This document shows, in pieces, positions 8,750-18,266 of a DNA stretch of 64,000 bases. The notes under the pieces are model-generated. The model was given only the letters and a program-made list of their open reading frames with translations, was not told the origin of the DNA and did no database searches. The stretch comes from Leptogranulimonas caecicola (lineage in GTDB: Bacteria; Actinomycetota; Coriobacteriia; Coriobacteriales; Atopobiaceae), in assembly GCF_023168405.1 (NCBI RefSeq), contig NZ_AP025285.1:1052001-1116000 (forward strand), read 5' to 3'. Both the position numbers and the translations under genes were made by a program. Positions within the stretch are counted from its first letter, which is position 1. Each line of letters starts with the position of its first letter.

Positions 8750-11700
8750 CTACGCCAATACTCCTCCTACCTGATAGGTGGTCATGGTCTCGTAGTGAAA
8801 ATCCTTGCCTAGATCCAACACCGCAAAATGCCTCTTGGCACATTGGATTTTGAGCTCTTCTGATCTCCTAAGCGCAGGATCACCATTTTTGCCGCCTTTG
8901 GTCTCAGTGACAAAGAAGACACGCTTCTCGTCATTGACCTCTTCTACATAGGCCCAATCGGGGTTGTAGCTGCCAAGCGGCGTATCGATCTTGAATCGAG
9001 GCGGCAGCTTGGCAAACACCAACACTTCCTCCTGTTTGTCCAGCGCCTCGGCGAAATTGCGCTCAACACCTGCGGAGTCATAGACCACGTAGTTGTATAG
9101 GCTTTTGCCCTGCACGCTTGGCTCCCAGGCATTTTGTCCCAGGTAGGCGGTATAGTCGTCCACCTTCAAGTCTTTCATGGTGTACCACTCGTCTTCTGGC
9201 AACTTCACGTACTTGATTCCCTGAGCAATCAGATCGTTCTTCACTTTGCTGATCTTGGCTCCCACTTGCTCCAAAAACGTTGCGGGGTCGATTGCAAACT
9301 CGTCGTAGCGATCACAGCCTTCAAGAATGTCCACCAACGTTGAGCGTGTAAGACCCACGGCATCCTGAAGCTCTGCCACCGGATCAGGAAGGTTGTACTT
9401 TATCGCGCCTGCCACATTGACCACAGATGTGCCAATGCCTTCAGTATCTACTCCACTGTCATCAATGCTCAGCGATGCTCGCTCACTGGTGATTTGCGGT
9501 AGCTGTATCTTGGGCATGTCATTGATGGCCTCGATAGACTCATCGACAAGACGCTGAGAGTCCACCTCCACTTCGAAGCGTGTGCGCTGGCGGATCCGCT
9601 CCCAAAGCTCTTGGAACGCAGGATCCAAGCTCACGTCCTTTTGAAGCTCTACTGTGACCTCTTGAGCCTTGTCATGGATCTGCACCTTCTGAGCCTTATG
9701 AATGATGATGGCCTCTACCTGCTCCTTTGCAGCAGCCATCTCTTCAGGTAATTCCACTACACCTGCTTCAGCGGCCGCTTTAAGCTCAGGAGAAATCGCA
9801 CCCTTTGCGCTGATCATGTCTGAGACAATCAGATAGTCAAAGATTTGTTTCGATTTCGCATATCCCAACCGCTCTTCTTCGCCATCCTTACCCGTATTCA
9901 GCATCACCATAGTGAAGCTTTCTGGGGTAATGATTCCAAACTTGAAATCGTCAGCCTCAAACTCTTTCTGCAGTCCATTGGCAAAATCCGAGTAGCTCTC
10001 ATTGGCGATGACGGTAAGAATGTTGGCCTCCGGATCGTGAATGCGCTCCCCTTCCTGATTTACGCACAAACGCAAGCCGCGGCCAATCTTCTGACGTTTA
10101 GTGAGGTTGTCCTTCGTCTCTACCAACGTGCAAATCTGGAAGACGTTGGGATTATCCCAGCCCTCCTTAAGTGCCGAATGGCTAAAGATGAACGCCACAT
10201 CCTTCTCTGGATCTTTGCCATCCGGAAAGGAGATCAATGTCTCCTTCTTGCGCATAATGAGCTCGAAGGCGCCCTGATCATCCGCTGTCGTCGCTTTACC
10301 CTTGGTGTCTTTGAACTTGCCCTTCTTATCCATGGCAAAGTAGCCCTGATGCACCCTATGAGGATCCATGCTCAACGGAATTCCCAAAACCTCATAGCAC
10401 TCACGCCAGGTACCCTGAGCAATACCAGCCGTTTTACACGCCTGCCGAGAAGCCCTACTGTCCAGAGCTGCTACATATTCCTCTTCGAACATCTGGGCAT
10501 AGATGCCGCCGTGCACTTCGGGCTCATAGATGCGATAGCGGTCGACGCGATCGATGAAGAATAGGCTCAGCACCTTCACACCTTGTGGCCACAGAACAAA
10601 CTGGCGCTCCAGGTGATCGTTTATCGTGCGCCTAATCTGAGCCCGTTTTACCAGCTCTTCACTGACGTCGCCTACCACTTCTCCCAGCTCAAGCTGTTCG
10701 CCATTCTGAAACTCGATAAACTCGTTGCCAGGAGCAGCCCCAATATTTTGGACTATCCAGCCATTTTCGTAGTCAGTATTCTCGCCACTCTTTTGAAAGA
10801 GGTCTGCCCCTTGCCTTACCGTGACCGTCTTGCGCTTTTGCGTTCCGTTCTTCTGACGCACATCGATGGTGAGCTTCGCCGAGAAAGGATCGGCTTTGGC
10901 AGAATCGAGCCTCACATAGGATCCGTTGAGATTAGGGGCAGCTTTAACCGAGTCCACGCAGATGCTTTTTACCAAGTGCCGGTCAAAGGCATCTACCGGT
11001 GTGAGGCGATAGACCATGTTATAGGTGTCTTTATGGGTTGCCGAATAGCGCAGCACAAACAGAGGATTCAAACTCTTAATGGCCGCCTTCGCCAACTTGC
11101 TGTTGTCCACGCTTTGAGGCTCGTCGATGATAACAACAGGCTTGCAAGCGCTTACCAACTCACGTGGACTGAAGCCTCCTGCAAGCTTCTCACTCGGCCT
11201 GTGGAAGAGATTTCCCTCTTTCGCCGACCCATCACTTTCAAGACCCTTATTAAACGCATCAATGTTGATGATCATGACTTGGATAGAACTGGACGTAGCA
11301 AAATTACCTACAGGCCCCATGTCCTTGGAGTCATAGACAAAGTAGTCCAGCGGCACCCCATCATACAAAGTATCAAAGTGCTTCTTAGTAGTTTCAAAGC
11401 TCTTAAGCACACCTTCGCGAATGGCCACACTAGGCACCACGATCAAGAACTTGGTGAGACCGTAACGCTGATTGAGCTCGTAAATGGTGCGGATATAGAC
11501 ATAGGTTTTACCAGTACCAGTCTCCATCTCCACGGTGAAGTCGCGTAGTCGACCATCCGTGAGCCTGTCAGTGGGTGGCAGGCAATGTTCTTCTTGCACA
11601 CTATGAAGGTTCTTCAATAGACGGCCAGGAGCCACTCTTAGCTCATTGCCATGACCTACCGAGAAACCCTCCAACCTCTTCTGCCCGGATACTTCATCCC

Positions 11701-11815
11701 CTGCATCGAAGACGCTTATGGCAAATTCCTGATCCCGAAAAAGATCACAGGTAGCATTGATTGCATCAATTTGGTATTGCTGGTTTGGCGAGAACTTGAA
11801 TTCTATCTGGGACAT
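8750..11815 (-). CDS. Type III restriction enzyme, Res subunit
   Basis: The 1021-residue protein is of normal length for Type III Res and looks intact. It has SF2 helicase motifs: Walker A ETGTGKT near residue 100, DEPQ (motif II) near 232, SATH (motif III) near 258, KEGWDNPNVFQ (motif V), and the arginine-finger stretch QKIGRGLRLC near 577. A PD-(D/E)XK nuclease follows at the C-terminus, with NPDWAYVEE near 950 and TETKGG near 969. Res needs Mod to find its asymmetric sites and cuts when two sites communicate by ATP-driven movement. Its ATG follows the mod stop TGA by one base. A copy of the dispersed 13-mer lies inside at 10443. Confidence 0.93.
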   Translation of the reverse strand: MSQIEFKFSPNQQYQIDAINATCDLFRDQEFAISVFDAGDEVSGQKRLEGFSVGHGNELRVAPGRLLKNLHSVQEEHCLPPTDRLTDGRLRDFTVEMETGTGKTYVYIRTIYELNQRYGLTKFLIVVPSVAIREGVLKSFETTKKHFDTLYDGVPLDYFVYDSKDMGPVGNFATSSSIQVMIINIDAFNKGLESDGSAKEGNLFHRPSEKLAGGFSPRELVSACKPVVIIDEPQSVDNSKLAKAAIKSLNPLFVLRYSATHKDTYNMVYRLTPVDAFDRHLVKSICVDSVKAAPNLNGSYVRLDSAKADPFSAKLTIDVRQKNGTQKRKTVTVRQGADLFQKSGENTDYENGWIVQNIGAAPGNEFIEFQNGEQLELGEVVGDVSEELVKRAQIRRTINDHLERQFVLWPQGVKVLSLFFIDRVDRYRIYEPEVHGGIYAQMFEEEYVAALDSRASRQACKTAGIAQGTWRECYEVLGIPLSMDPHRVHQGYFAMDKKGKFKDTKGKATTADDQGAFELIMRKKETLISFPDGKDPEKDVAFIFSHSALKEGWDNPNVFQICTLVETKDNLTKRQKIGRGLRLCVNQEGERIHDPEANILTVIANESYSDFANGLQKEFEADDFKFGIITPESFTMVMLNTGKDGEEERLGYAKSKQIFDYLIVSDMISAKGAISPELKAAAEAGVVELPEEMAAAKEQVEAIIIHKAQKVQIHDKAQEVTVELQKDVSLDPAFQELWERIRQRTRFEVEVDSQRLVDESIEAINDMPKIQLPQITSERASLSIDDSGVDTEGIGTSVVNVAGAIKYNLPDPVAELQDAVGLTRSTLVDILEGCDRYDEFAIDPATFLEQVGAKISKVKNDLIAQGIKYVKLPEDEWYTMKDLKVDDYTAYLGQNAWEPSVQGKSLYNYVVYDSAGVERNFAEALDKQEEVLVFAKLPPRFKIDTPLGSYNPDWAYVEEVNDEKRVFFVTETKGGKNGDPALRRSEELKIQCAKRHFAVLDLGKDFHYETMTTYQVGGVLA
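10443..10455 (+). repeat. Dispersed 13-mer TGCCGAGAAGCCC, copy 2
   Basis: Exact copy inside res, read on the opposite strand from the gene (encoding Ser-Arg-Gln in res). A one-mismatch copy, TACCGAGAAACCC, is at 11657-11669 near the res start. Confidence 0.75.
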
Positions 11816-11816
11816 G

Positions 11817-13797
11817 TCAGACCGTCCTCAGTTCGATCTCGGACCCGGTGCGCTCGGCGGCGTTCTTGAAGATCTGCACGGCGTTGAGCTTGAGGGAATC
11901 GTCGAGGATGGAATCGAGGATGAGGACGCGACGAGGTTCGAGGTCCGCCACCGCCTGCAGGGCATCGGTGGTGAGTCCCGGGTCCATGCAGCAGATGAGC
12001 TCATCTGCTGCAACGGACCAGACGGGATAGCCCACGACCTCGACACGCTCCACAGGCAGCGTGAGCTCGAGGCCCCACTTGAGCATCATCTCGAAGACGA
12101 TGTCGAGCTCGGAGCGGTCGGGCTTCACCACGTCCCGCATGAGGGTGCCCGGCTCCGGCCGCTCGATGCCGGAGCTGTCGAGCTCGAAGACGCGGAAGCC
12201 GATGTCAGGCATCCTCTTGGGCTCCTCACCGAGTTTGGGCTGCGCATTTTCTTTTTCGATTTCGGTCTTAATCTTGTTGCCGGCACGACGTATGCGTTCT
12301 TCACCGATTTGAGCAAGGTCGTGGTTCAAATGAAGACCGTCTAGGAAGGCGATTCGCTTCGCCGTCATCGCTTTCTTTTTGCTGTCATCTGAATTTGATA
12401 CTTCGATTATCTCTGGGAGCTGTACGGAAATGCACTTTCTGTGACCGCCGTCTTCTGCATTTAGTTGCAGCACAGACGCCGCAGTTGTTGAAGAACCCGA
12501 AAAGAAGTCGCAGATAATATCGTTCTTATCTAGAAAACAACGCATTTTGATGAGGGCAATCACTAGGCTCTTCGGCTTTGTAAAGTCAAAGAGGCCACCC
12601 ATCCCAAGATCGTCCATATCAGTGCTGGCGCTCTCATTCGTACCCACATCGACGCTGCTGTCAAGCTTTATTGGCATATAGTTCGTCGGTGTCTTGTATT
12701 TATCATCGTTAGCGATTCGCTGGAACCTCAAAGACATCTTTTTCGTCTTTGCAAGAAAATATGTTCCAGCAGCAATCTCATCATCCAAAGTTGACTGTTG
12801 CCATTTGAATTGACCCTTCAATACGGCCTTATTTGCATTTACGCCGTTCTCAATTTTGATGTTCTCAAGAATGCTTACGCCCTCATAGCCGCCAGCGGGA
12901 AGCACGCCCCTGTTTATGAAATTGAATCTGATAGAGCCAGCAGGAAACTCCAATGTTTTAATTGGATTACCTGTGTTTAATAGAGGGGCATCCCCATTAT
13001 CGAGCCATGCACCGAAAAATTTTGATTCGTTTGCCTTCCGCTCGTAACAAAGCACATACTCAACCGTTTTGCGACATTTATACGCAAGCGCTGGTGGCGT
13101 CATAGTCTTCGTCCACATAAAGCGAGCAGCAAAATTAGCTTCGCCAAACACCTCATCTGCAATTTTTTTCAAGTTGTCTACTTCATTGTCGTCGATGCTG
13201 ATGAAGATGACCCCGTCGTCTGTCAGCAGCTCCCGCGCCAGGTGCAGCCTGGGATACATCATGGACAGCCAGTCGCTGTGATAGCGGCCGCTTGTGTCGG
13301 CGTTCGACTGGCCGGTGAGCCCGGCCTGCTCTTTGTAATTTGCGATGGTGTCACCAAAGCTGTCCTTGTACACAAAGTCATGACCGGTGTTATACGGCGG
13401 GTCGATGTAGATCATCTTGACCTTGCCGTGGTAGCCGCGCTGTAGCAGCTTTAGCACCTCGAGGTTATCACCCTCGATATAAAGATTATCGGAGTCAAAG
13501 GAACCATCTTCGCCATCTCGTCCACGGCTCTTCTCCACGCACGGTCTCAACGTTGCTGTACTCACTGTCTGGGATTGACGAATGGCATCCGCCTTACCGG
13601 GCCAAGTAAACGCATAACGCTCCTGCCCCTCATCAACCTCATCACCCAAAAGAAGACGGAGCTTTTCAAAATCTATACTATGAGCTCTCTCTCTCTCTCT
13701 CTCTCTCTGTATTTTCGGTTTCAGTAATTATCTCTGGGAAGAGCTCTTTTAATTTTTCTATGCGATCTTTAACCAGGTCTTCTGATTGAAGGTTCAT
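11817..13797 (-). CDS. Type III DNA methyltransferase Mod, out of frame at an (AG)12 repeat
   Basis: This is a beta-class adenine methyltransferase with DPPYNTG (motif IV, about residue 130) and the AdoMet-binding DFFSGSSTTAA (motif I, near 430). The natural start is the ATG at 13797: its frame reads MNLQSEDLVKDRIEKLKELF, matching usual Mod N-termini, and begins five bases after the DUF4391 stop. That frame runs into the (AG)12 tract and stops at TAG 13680-13678 after 39 codons. The catalytic frame (IDFEKL...LLGDEVDEG) resumes one register away; one extra AG, or two fewer, would join them into about 660 residues. I therefore read it as phase-variable and OFF. The middle (about 12.35-13.2 kb) is AT-rich and the ends GC-rich, suggesting an exchanged target-recognition region. 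Confidence 0.88.
13685..13708 (-). repeat. Dinucleotide tract (AG)12 inside mod
   Basis: Twelve uninterrupted AG units (CT on the plus strand) lie about 30 codons into mod. Such tracts mutate by slipped-strand mispairing and switch Type III mod genes in several pathogens. At 12 units the upstream and downstream coding frames do not match. Confidence 0.95.
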
Positions 13798-13801
13798 CTT
13801 C

Positions 13802-14581
13802 TCAATCTCTGTCATTACAGATCTCCCTAATCTCCCGGCTTACTACGTCTCGTTCTTTCTCAAGCTGCTTTAGTTCGATGCGTAAGTACGCGCTTTCATT
13901 AAGGGTAAGGCTTTTATCGGTACGTCGTTTTTGAACAATATTATTAATTTTAGTTTCGAGAGACCCAAAGCTATTTAGAAGATTGCTCAATGAGTCACGG
14001 TATTGTTCTGGGCATTGAGGATAGAAGCCCACTGCTGGAATACCATGTGACAATCTGACATTCCATGTCAGATCATTAAGATATGCAAGTAAATCCTGCT
14101 GAGAGAGCTGGCTAAAGGCAAGAGAATCCAAGAAAGGTTTGTATGCCTTATCTGCTAAGGAGAAACCACCAGTAAATTCGACGGCCTCAACTACGATGGC
14201 GCCTTTCTCGGCAAGGCTTTTTCTCATGGTTGCCACCGAGATACAAGCTTCCTTAGATCCGTCGATGAGAATGACGGTGGGGTTAGGAAAGCATTTATGC
14301 AGCAGGCGGGCCACTTCACTGTAGGCAGCAGATTCGGCCATCTCACAATGAAGTATCAAGATGCTTTGGATGTCGTAGCTCTCATCTACATGAGGCGGAA
14401 TGCGTGTAGTTGACTTTTGTATGGTGGCAAAGTGGGTAAGCTTACGTGTCTTGTCGAGAATCTTCTGCTCGGTCTTAGTAAGAAGCGCTTGCCTCGTGAG
14501 CACTGTTTTGGGGATGCGGCGATCGCCCGCGAGGGCAGATCCGGGAAGCTGGAGCACATCATTCCAGTTGAAGGTAGTCAT
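13802..14581 (-). CDS. DUF4391-family protein of the restriction locus
   Basis: The 259-residue protein resembles DUF4391 proteins in length, in its basic N-terminal part and in its position between an SNF2-type helicase and a Type III mod gene. No catalytic motif is visible. The last 60 residues are rich in charged heptad-like sequence and probably form a coiled coil. It starts at an ATGA overlap with the preceding small gene and ends five bases before the mod start, so the order is translationally coupled. I know such genes repeatedly occur in these loci; their function is not established to my knowledge. Confidence 0.7.
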   Translation of the reverse strand: MTTFNWNDVLQLPGSALAGDRRIPKTVLTRQALLTKTEQKILDKTRKLTHFATIQKSTTRIPPHVDESYDIQSILILHCEMAESAAYSEVARLLHKCFPNPTVILIDGSKEACISVATMRKSLAEKGAIVVEAVEFTGGFSLADKAYKPFLDSLAFSQLSQQDLLAYLNDLTWNVRLSHGIPAVGFYPQCPEQYRDSLSNLLNSFGSLETKINNIVQKRRTDKSLTLNESAYLRIELKQLEKERDVVSREIREICNDRD

Positions 14582-14862
14582 CGAATCACCGCAAAGCTCA
14601 CGAGGGAATAGTCATTGAAGCCAAGGACAGTGCCTGAGCCTACCTCGCCAAGGCTAAAGAGGCTTTCGATACCCTTGTCCTGTTGAACTCCATTGATGGC
14701 GGCCACAACATCATCGAGCAGCTGAGTATAGACACCCATCTTGGTACCATCGCGGGTCTCTTTGTTGAATTGCTTGCAGAGCTCAGGGATAGGCTCGAGA
14801 TGGCCCGAGCAGGCCGCACGCATGGTGTCCAAGGCCAGCTTGGGTTGAGTGTGTTGGCTCAT
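14578..14862 (-). CDS. Small unknown protein of the restriction locus
   Basis: I do not recognise this 94-residue protein. It is acidic to neutral, mostly helical by composition, with no signal peptide or membrane segment. I prefer the ATG at 14862, which has GGGGA a few bases upstream; a GTG directly before it is possible. Its TGA overlaps the DUF4391 start (ATGA), and it begins 12 bases after the helicase stop. That tight packing makes it a real operon member rather than a chance frame. Confidence 0.6.
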   Translation of the reverse strand: MSQHTQPKLALDTMRAACSGHLEPIPELCKQFNKETRDGTKMGVYTQLLDDVVAAINGVQQDKGIESLFSLGEVGSGTVLGFNDYSLVSFAVIR

Positions 14863-14874
14863 CACTTCCCCATC

Positions 14875-17820
14875 CTAGGAGATATACACCACGTAGTAGG
14901 GGAACGTGGGATTGCTGTCTTTGGGATCTGCGAACTCATTATTCTGTTTGAGGCAGAAAATCACACCGGGCCTCACCTCGTCTTTGAGCTCATCTGGGAT
15001 AGGCGCAACCGTATGAAGCCCCAAAGGAGAGTCTTCGAGCAAATTAGGGTGATCTTTTACGTAGCGTTGGAGCTCGACCCGGAAGTCGTCAAAGGCAAAA
15101 TCGGTAATAGAGATCCCACCAGAGACATCTTCAAAGTCGAGTGTGTCTGTTTTTAGCTGCTGAAGTTGCTGCTTTCGATACTTGAGATCGTTCATCTGGG
15201 CGGTGTTCTTGGCCTCAAAAAGGTTCTCTTCACCGGTAGCAGAGGCATCCATAAGTACCATGCGGCCTTTGACGCGACCTTCTAGCTGAATGTACTCGTC
15301 GAGATCAATATCAGGCCAGAAGTTCACGAGCTGGATTTGAGAATTGGGGGAACCCAAGCGGTCGATGCGGCCAAAGCGCTGGATGATGCGCACCGGATTC
15401 CAATGGATGTCATAGTTGATGACGCAATCACAGTCTTGGAGGTTTTGTCCCTCAGAGATGCAGTCAGTGGCAATAACGATATCGATCTCGCCCTGGGCGC
15501 GCTCATACTCTGGGAGTTCCTTTGATACTGGTGAAAAGTGCGCCAGTATATTCTCGAAGGAACAGGGGGTTAGTTTTAGCGAGTAGGTTCTGTTTGAAGT
15601 ACCAGCGACCTCTGCACACTCGAGATTGAGTTCTTCTTTCAACCAAGGACTCAGCTGCTCAAAGAGGTAATCAGCCGTGTCAGCAAAGGCAGTAAAGATC
15701 AATATCTTCTTATTGCCCGGGTTATAGGGATGGGCGACCTTCTCGGTAATAAAAGATTTGAGTTGAGCCAATTTGCCGTCGCGCTCGTAGGTGACTTCGT
15801 TGGCATAGACCAAAAGCTTTTGAAGCACTTGGATGTCAAAGTCGAGGTCTTGGGCGAGAAGCATTGTATCGACGTCACGCAGGTCTACCTGTACTTTTCC
15901 GCCGATTTCCAACTCATCGGCATCGTCATCATCGAAGCCATCCTCTAGACCGGAAGTATCGTAGGAAACCGATGCGCCTACATCGAGCTTTTCTCGAAGA
16001 GCAAGACAGCCATCAAGAATGCGCTTAAGGGTGATCCTAAAGCTGTTGACAGAAGACTCCATACGCTTGAGCACATTGACACGCATGAGGTTGGTAACCG
16101 CATTAGTGCGGTTGAGCTGACTCTCAAAGTCCTTTCCCCAACTATCCCCATAGCGATCCTCATACTTAGTTCGCTGAGAACCTCGCACATAGCTGAGTAC
16201 GTGATATTGAGCGAACGTGAGCTGGGCAATCATATCGTTGAGATCGGCTACGGGTGGAAGTTCACCTTTGAGATCAATGGGAGTATTGAAGGAAATGGGC
16301 GGGCGGCGTGTGGGGAATGTGCCCGCATCCGCGCCGTAATATTTGGTGATGTGTTTGCGACTGCGAGCAATAGTGAGCACGTCTAAGAGCTTGAAATAGT
16401 CGGCAGTTACCGAGTTGACGAAGTTCTCTGTAGTGCGCTCGGAATCGGGCAATTTGCTCCACTCATTAAATTGTTGCTGCGCCAAGCGAGTAACTTGGGT
16501 TATGGAAGGAATGCCATCAGTATCTGAGAGGTAGGCGTCATTACCTTCTGTAATAAGCTCGATTTGATTGCGTAGATCGAGAAGCCGGTTGTTCACGGGC
16601 GTTGCCGAAAGCATGAGCACTTTGGTGCGCCGATTAGACTTGATGACGTCTTCGATGAGGCGAGTGTAGCGGTCGGTCTTCTCGGCATCGGTGCTTTTAT
16701 TTCTGAAGTTGTGGCTTTCGTCGATGACCACCAAGTCATAGTTGCCCCAGCGAAGATGGCCCAGATCCACGTCGCCGGACATGCCATGGTAGCGAGAGAG
16801 ATCTGTGTGGTTGAGCACCGTATAGGAGAAACGATCATCTGCCAAAGGATTGCGGTCGTCATTGTCCTGGGTCCAAAGCGTCCAGTTGTCGCGAAGGCGC
16901 TTGGGGCAAAGCACCAAAATGCGATCGTTTCGTTCCTGATAATACTTCATGACTGCAAGGGCCTCGTAGGTCTTTCCAAGGCCTACCGAGTCTGCGATGA
17001 TACAACCTTTGTACTTCTCAAGTTTATGGATGGCACCCACCACTGCGTCTTTTTGGAAGTCATAGAGCTTGTTCCAAATGGTGGATTCTTCGAAGTTAAG
17101 ACCAGGACGTATGCCGTTATCCTCGTTGTCTTCCATAAAGTCACGGAACAAGTGGTAGAGCGTGAGGAAGTAGATGAACTCAGGAGAGTTTTCTCGATAG
17201 AGAGTTTCCACCTGCGCGACGACCTGTTCTGTCACCTCTTCGACCATATCGGGATTGTTCCACAGGCCATCGAAGAGCACCTTGATGGCCATGGCTTCAC
17301 TGTTGCCCTCAAAATGGCTGATACAAGTGACCGTGTCCTGCCTATGTTCATAGCCCAGGCCTTCTTGGGTGAAGTTGGCCACAGAACCTATAAATGCCTG
17401 ATCTTCCCCTTGAGGATTCTCTACCACATAGGTGCCGCCAGATTGAACTACCCCTGTGTGTTTCGCAGACTTAAAGATCCCTTTTTCGCGAATCCACTGG
17501 GCACATTCTTTAGCTAGTGCACGCTGATTAAGATTGTTGCGAAGCACAAGCTCAAGGCCTGTACCACCAATCCCCTTCTCTCTATTGCGCCTTGCCAGAG
17601 CAAATTCACGCGGCTCTTTGCTATCGAGCATGGTTTTGATGAAGGTGGGCTCGCTAAAGAGGAAACGTACCTCATCGATCTTTGAGAGCTCCTCTTTGAG
17701 CTCGCCATAGGCAAAAAGGGTGAAGTACGAGCTGATGATAGAGAGCTTTGCATCCTCATCGATGGAATGAGCTAATGCGTCGCCCAAACGCTGTGCTCCT
17801 ACGTTATTGAGCGTCTTCAT
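14875..17820 (-). CDS. SNF2-family helicase with PLD-like N-terminal domain
   Basis: The 981-residue protein leads the restriction operon. The first 190 or so residues resemble a phospholipase D-like domain: the GSVANFTQEGLGY stretch is the usual end of a PLD half, but I cannot find the HxK pair of an active HKD motif, so the domain may be inactive or serve binding. The rest is an SF2/SNF2 ATPase: ADSVGLGKT (motif I, about residue 280), DESH (near 364), SATPVNN (near 402), and TDCISEGQNLQ with QRFGRIDRLG (near 790-820). The start is supported by AAAGGA upstream. It probably moves on DNA within an anti-phage system together with Mod and Res. Confidence 0.85.
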   Translation of the reverse strand: MKTLNNVGAQRLGDALAHSIDEDAKLSIISSYFTLFAYGELKEELSKIDEVRFLFSEPTFIKTMLDSKEPREFALARRNREKGIGGTGLELVLRNNLNQRALAKECAQWIREKGIFKSAKHTGVVQSGGTYVVENPQGEDQAFIGSVANFTQEGLGYEHRQDTVTCISHFEGNSEAMAIKVLFDGLWNNPDMVEEVTEQVVAQVETLYRENSPEFIYFLTLYHLFRDFMEDNEDNGIRPGLNFEESTIWNKLYDFQKDAVVGAIHKLEKYKGCIIADSVGLGKTYEALAVMKYYQERNDRILVLCPKRLRDNWTLWTQDNDDRNPLADDRFSYTVLNHTDLSRYHGMSGDVDLGHLRWGNYDLVVIDESHNFRNKSTDAEKTDRYTRLIEDVIKSNRRTKVLMLSATPVNNRLLDLRNQIELITEGNDAYLSDTDGIPSITQVTRLAQQQFNEWSKLPDSERTTENFVNSVTADYFKLLDVLTIARSRKHITKYYGADAGTFPTRRPPISFNTPIDLKGELPPVADLNDMIAQLTFAQYHVLSYVRGSQRTKYEDRYGDSWGKDFESQLNRTNAVTNLMRVNVLKRMESSVNSFRITLKRILDGCLALREKLDVGASVSYDTSGLEDGFDDDDADELEIGGKVQVDLRDVDTMLLAQDLDFDIQVLQKLLVYANEVTYERDGKLAQLKSFITEKVAHPYNPGNKKILIFTAFADTADYLFEQLSPWLKEELNLECAEVAGTSNRTYSLKLTPCSFENILAHFSPVSKELPEYERAQGEIDIVIATDCISEGQNLQDCDCVINYDIHWNPVRIIQRFGRIDRLGSPNSQIQLVNFWPDIDLDEYIQLEGRVKGRMVLMDASATGEENLFEAKNTAQMNDLKYRKQQLQQLKTDTLDFEDVSGGISITDFAFDDFRVELQRYVKDHPNLLEDSPLGLHTVAPIPDELKDEVRPGVIFCLKQNNEFADPKDSNPTFPYYVVYIS

Positions 17821-18088
17821 AGAGTCGTGAGTCCTTTATGCAAGATGGATGGCAAGTTTTCACCACCGGTTTATTGAATCGATGCTGAATAGTCTAACCT
17901 TTTGCACCTCATAGCTACTAGAGAGGATCACAGAAGAAAAAATTGCGGGGTGTCCTAATTGTGGGACATAAAAATGATTTAAGACAATAGATAGATTTTA
18001 TAAGATTTTAAATACTGCTGAATAGGCTGCCCGTGGCAATAGCGAACTCGTGGAGGAGCAATGAAGTGAACAGGATTGCCCGTGACGC
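17821..18088. other. AT-rich gap upstream of the restriction operon
   Basis: No gene is seen. The stretch 17941-18020 is markedly AT-rich and should contain the operon promoter (minus strand), which I could not place with confidence. At 18023-18040 the sequence ATAGGCTGC-CCGTGGCAA is repeated in inverted, slightly expanded form at 18128-18151, directly against the tRNA-Val gene. Confidence 0.4.
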
Positions 18089-18117
18089 TTGCATCTGGAT
18101 AAAGTCATCGCTATAGT
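18089..18117 (+). promoter_or_regulatory. Promoter of tRNA-Val
   Basis: TTGCAT (18089-18094) and TATAGT (18112-18117) are separated by 17 bases, and the tRNA begins 35 bases later. This is a good sigma-70-type match in the right place. Confidence 0.7.
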
Positions 18118-18151
18118 AATTCTTCGTTGCACGGGCAACCGAGCAGCCTAT

Positions 18152-18226
18152 GGGCGTTTAGCTCAGGGGGAGAGCGCTTCCCTGACACGGAAGAGGTCAC
18201 AAGTTCAAATCTTGTAACGCCCACCA
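18152..18226 (+). tRNA. tRNA-Val (anticodon GAC)
   Basis: The acceptor arms GGGCGTT and AACGCCC pair, the T arm is ACAAG-TTCAAAT-CTTGT, and the anticodon stem CTTCC/GGAAG encloses CTGACAC, giving anticodon GAC. The 3' CCA is encoded. It stands next to the restriction island, a usual place for inserted DNA. Confidence 0.93.
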
Positions 18227-18234
18227 CTATTTAC

Positions 18235-18266
18235 AAGGTCAGCGATTCTTTCGCTGACCTTTTTTG
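18235..18266 (+). terminator. Terminator of tRNA-Val
   Basis: GGTCAGCGA and TCGCTGACC form a perfect 9-bp stem around TTCTT, followed by a T-rich run. Confidence 0.9.
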
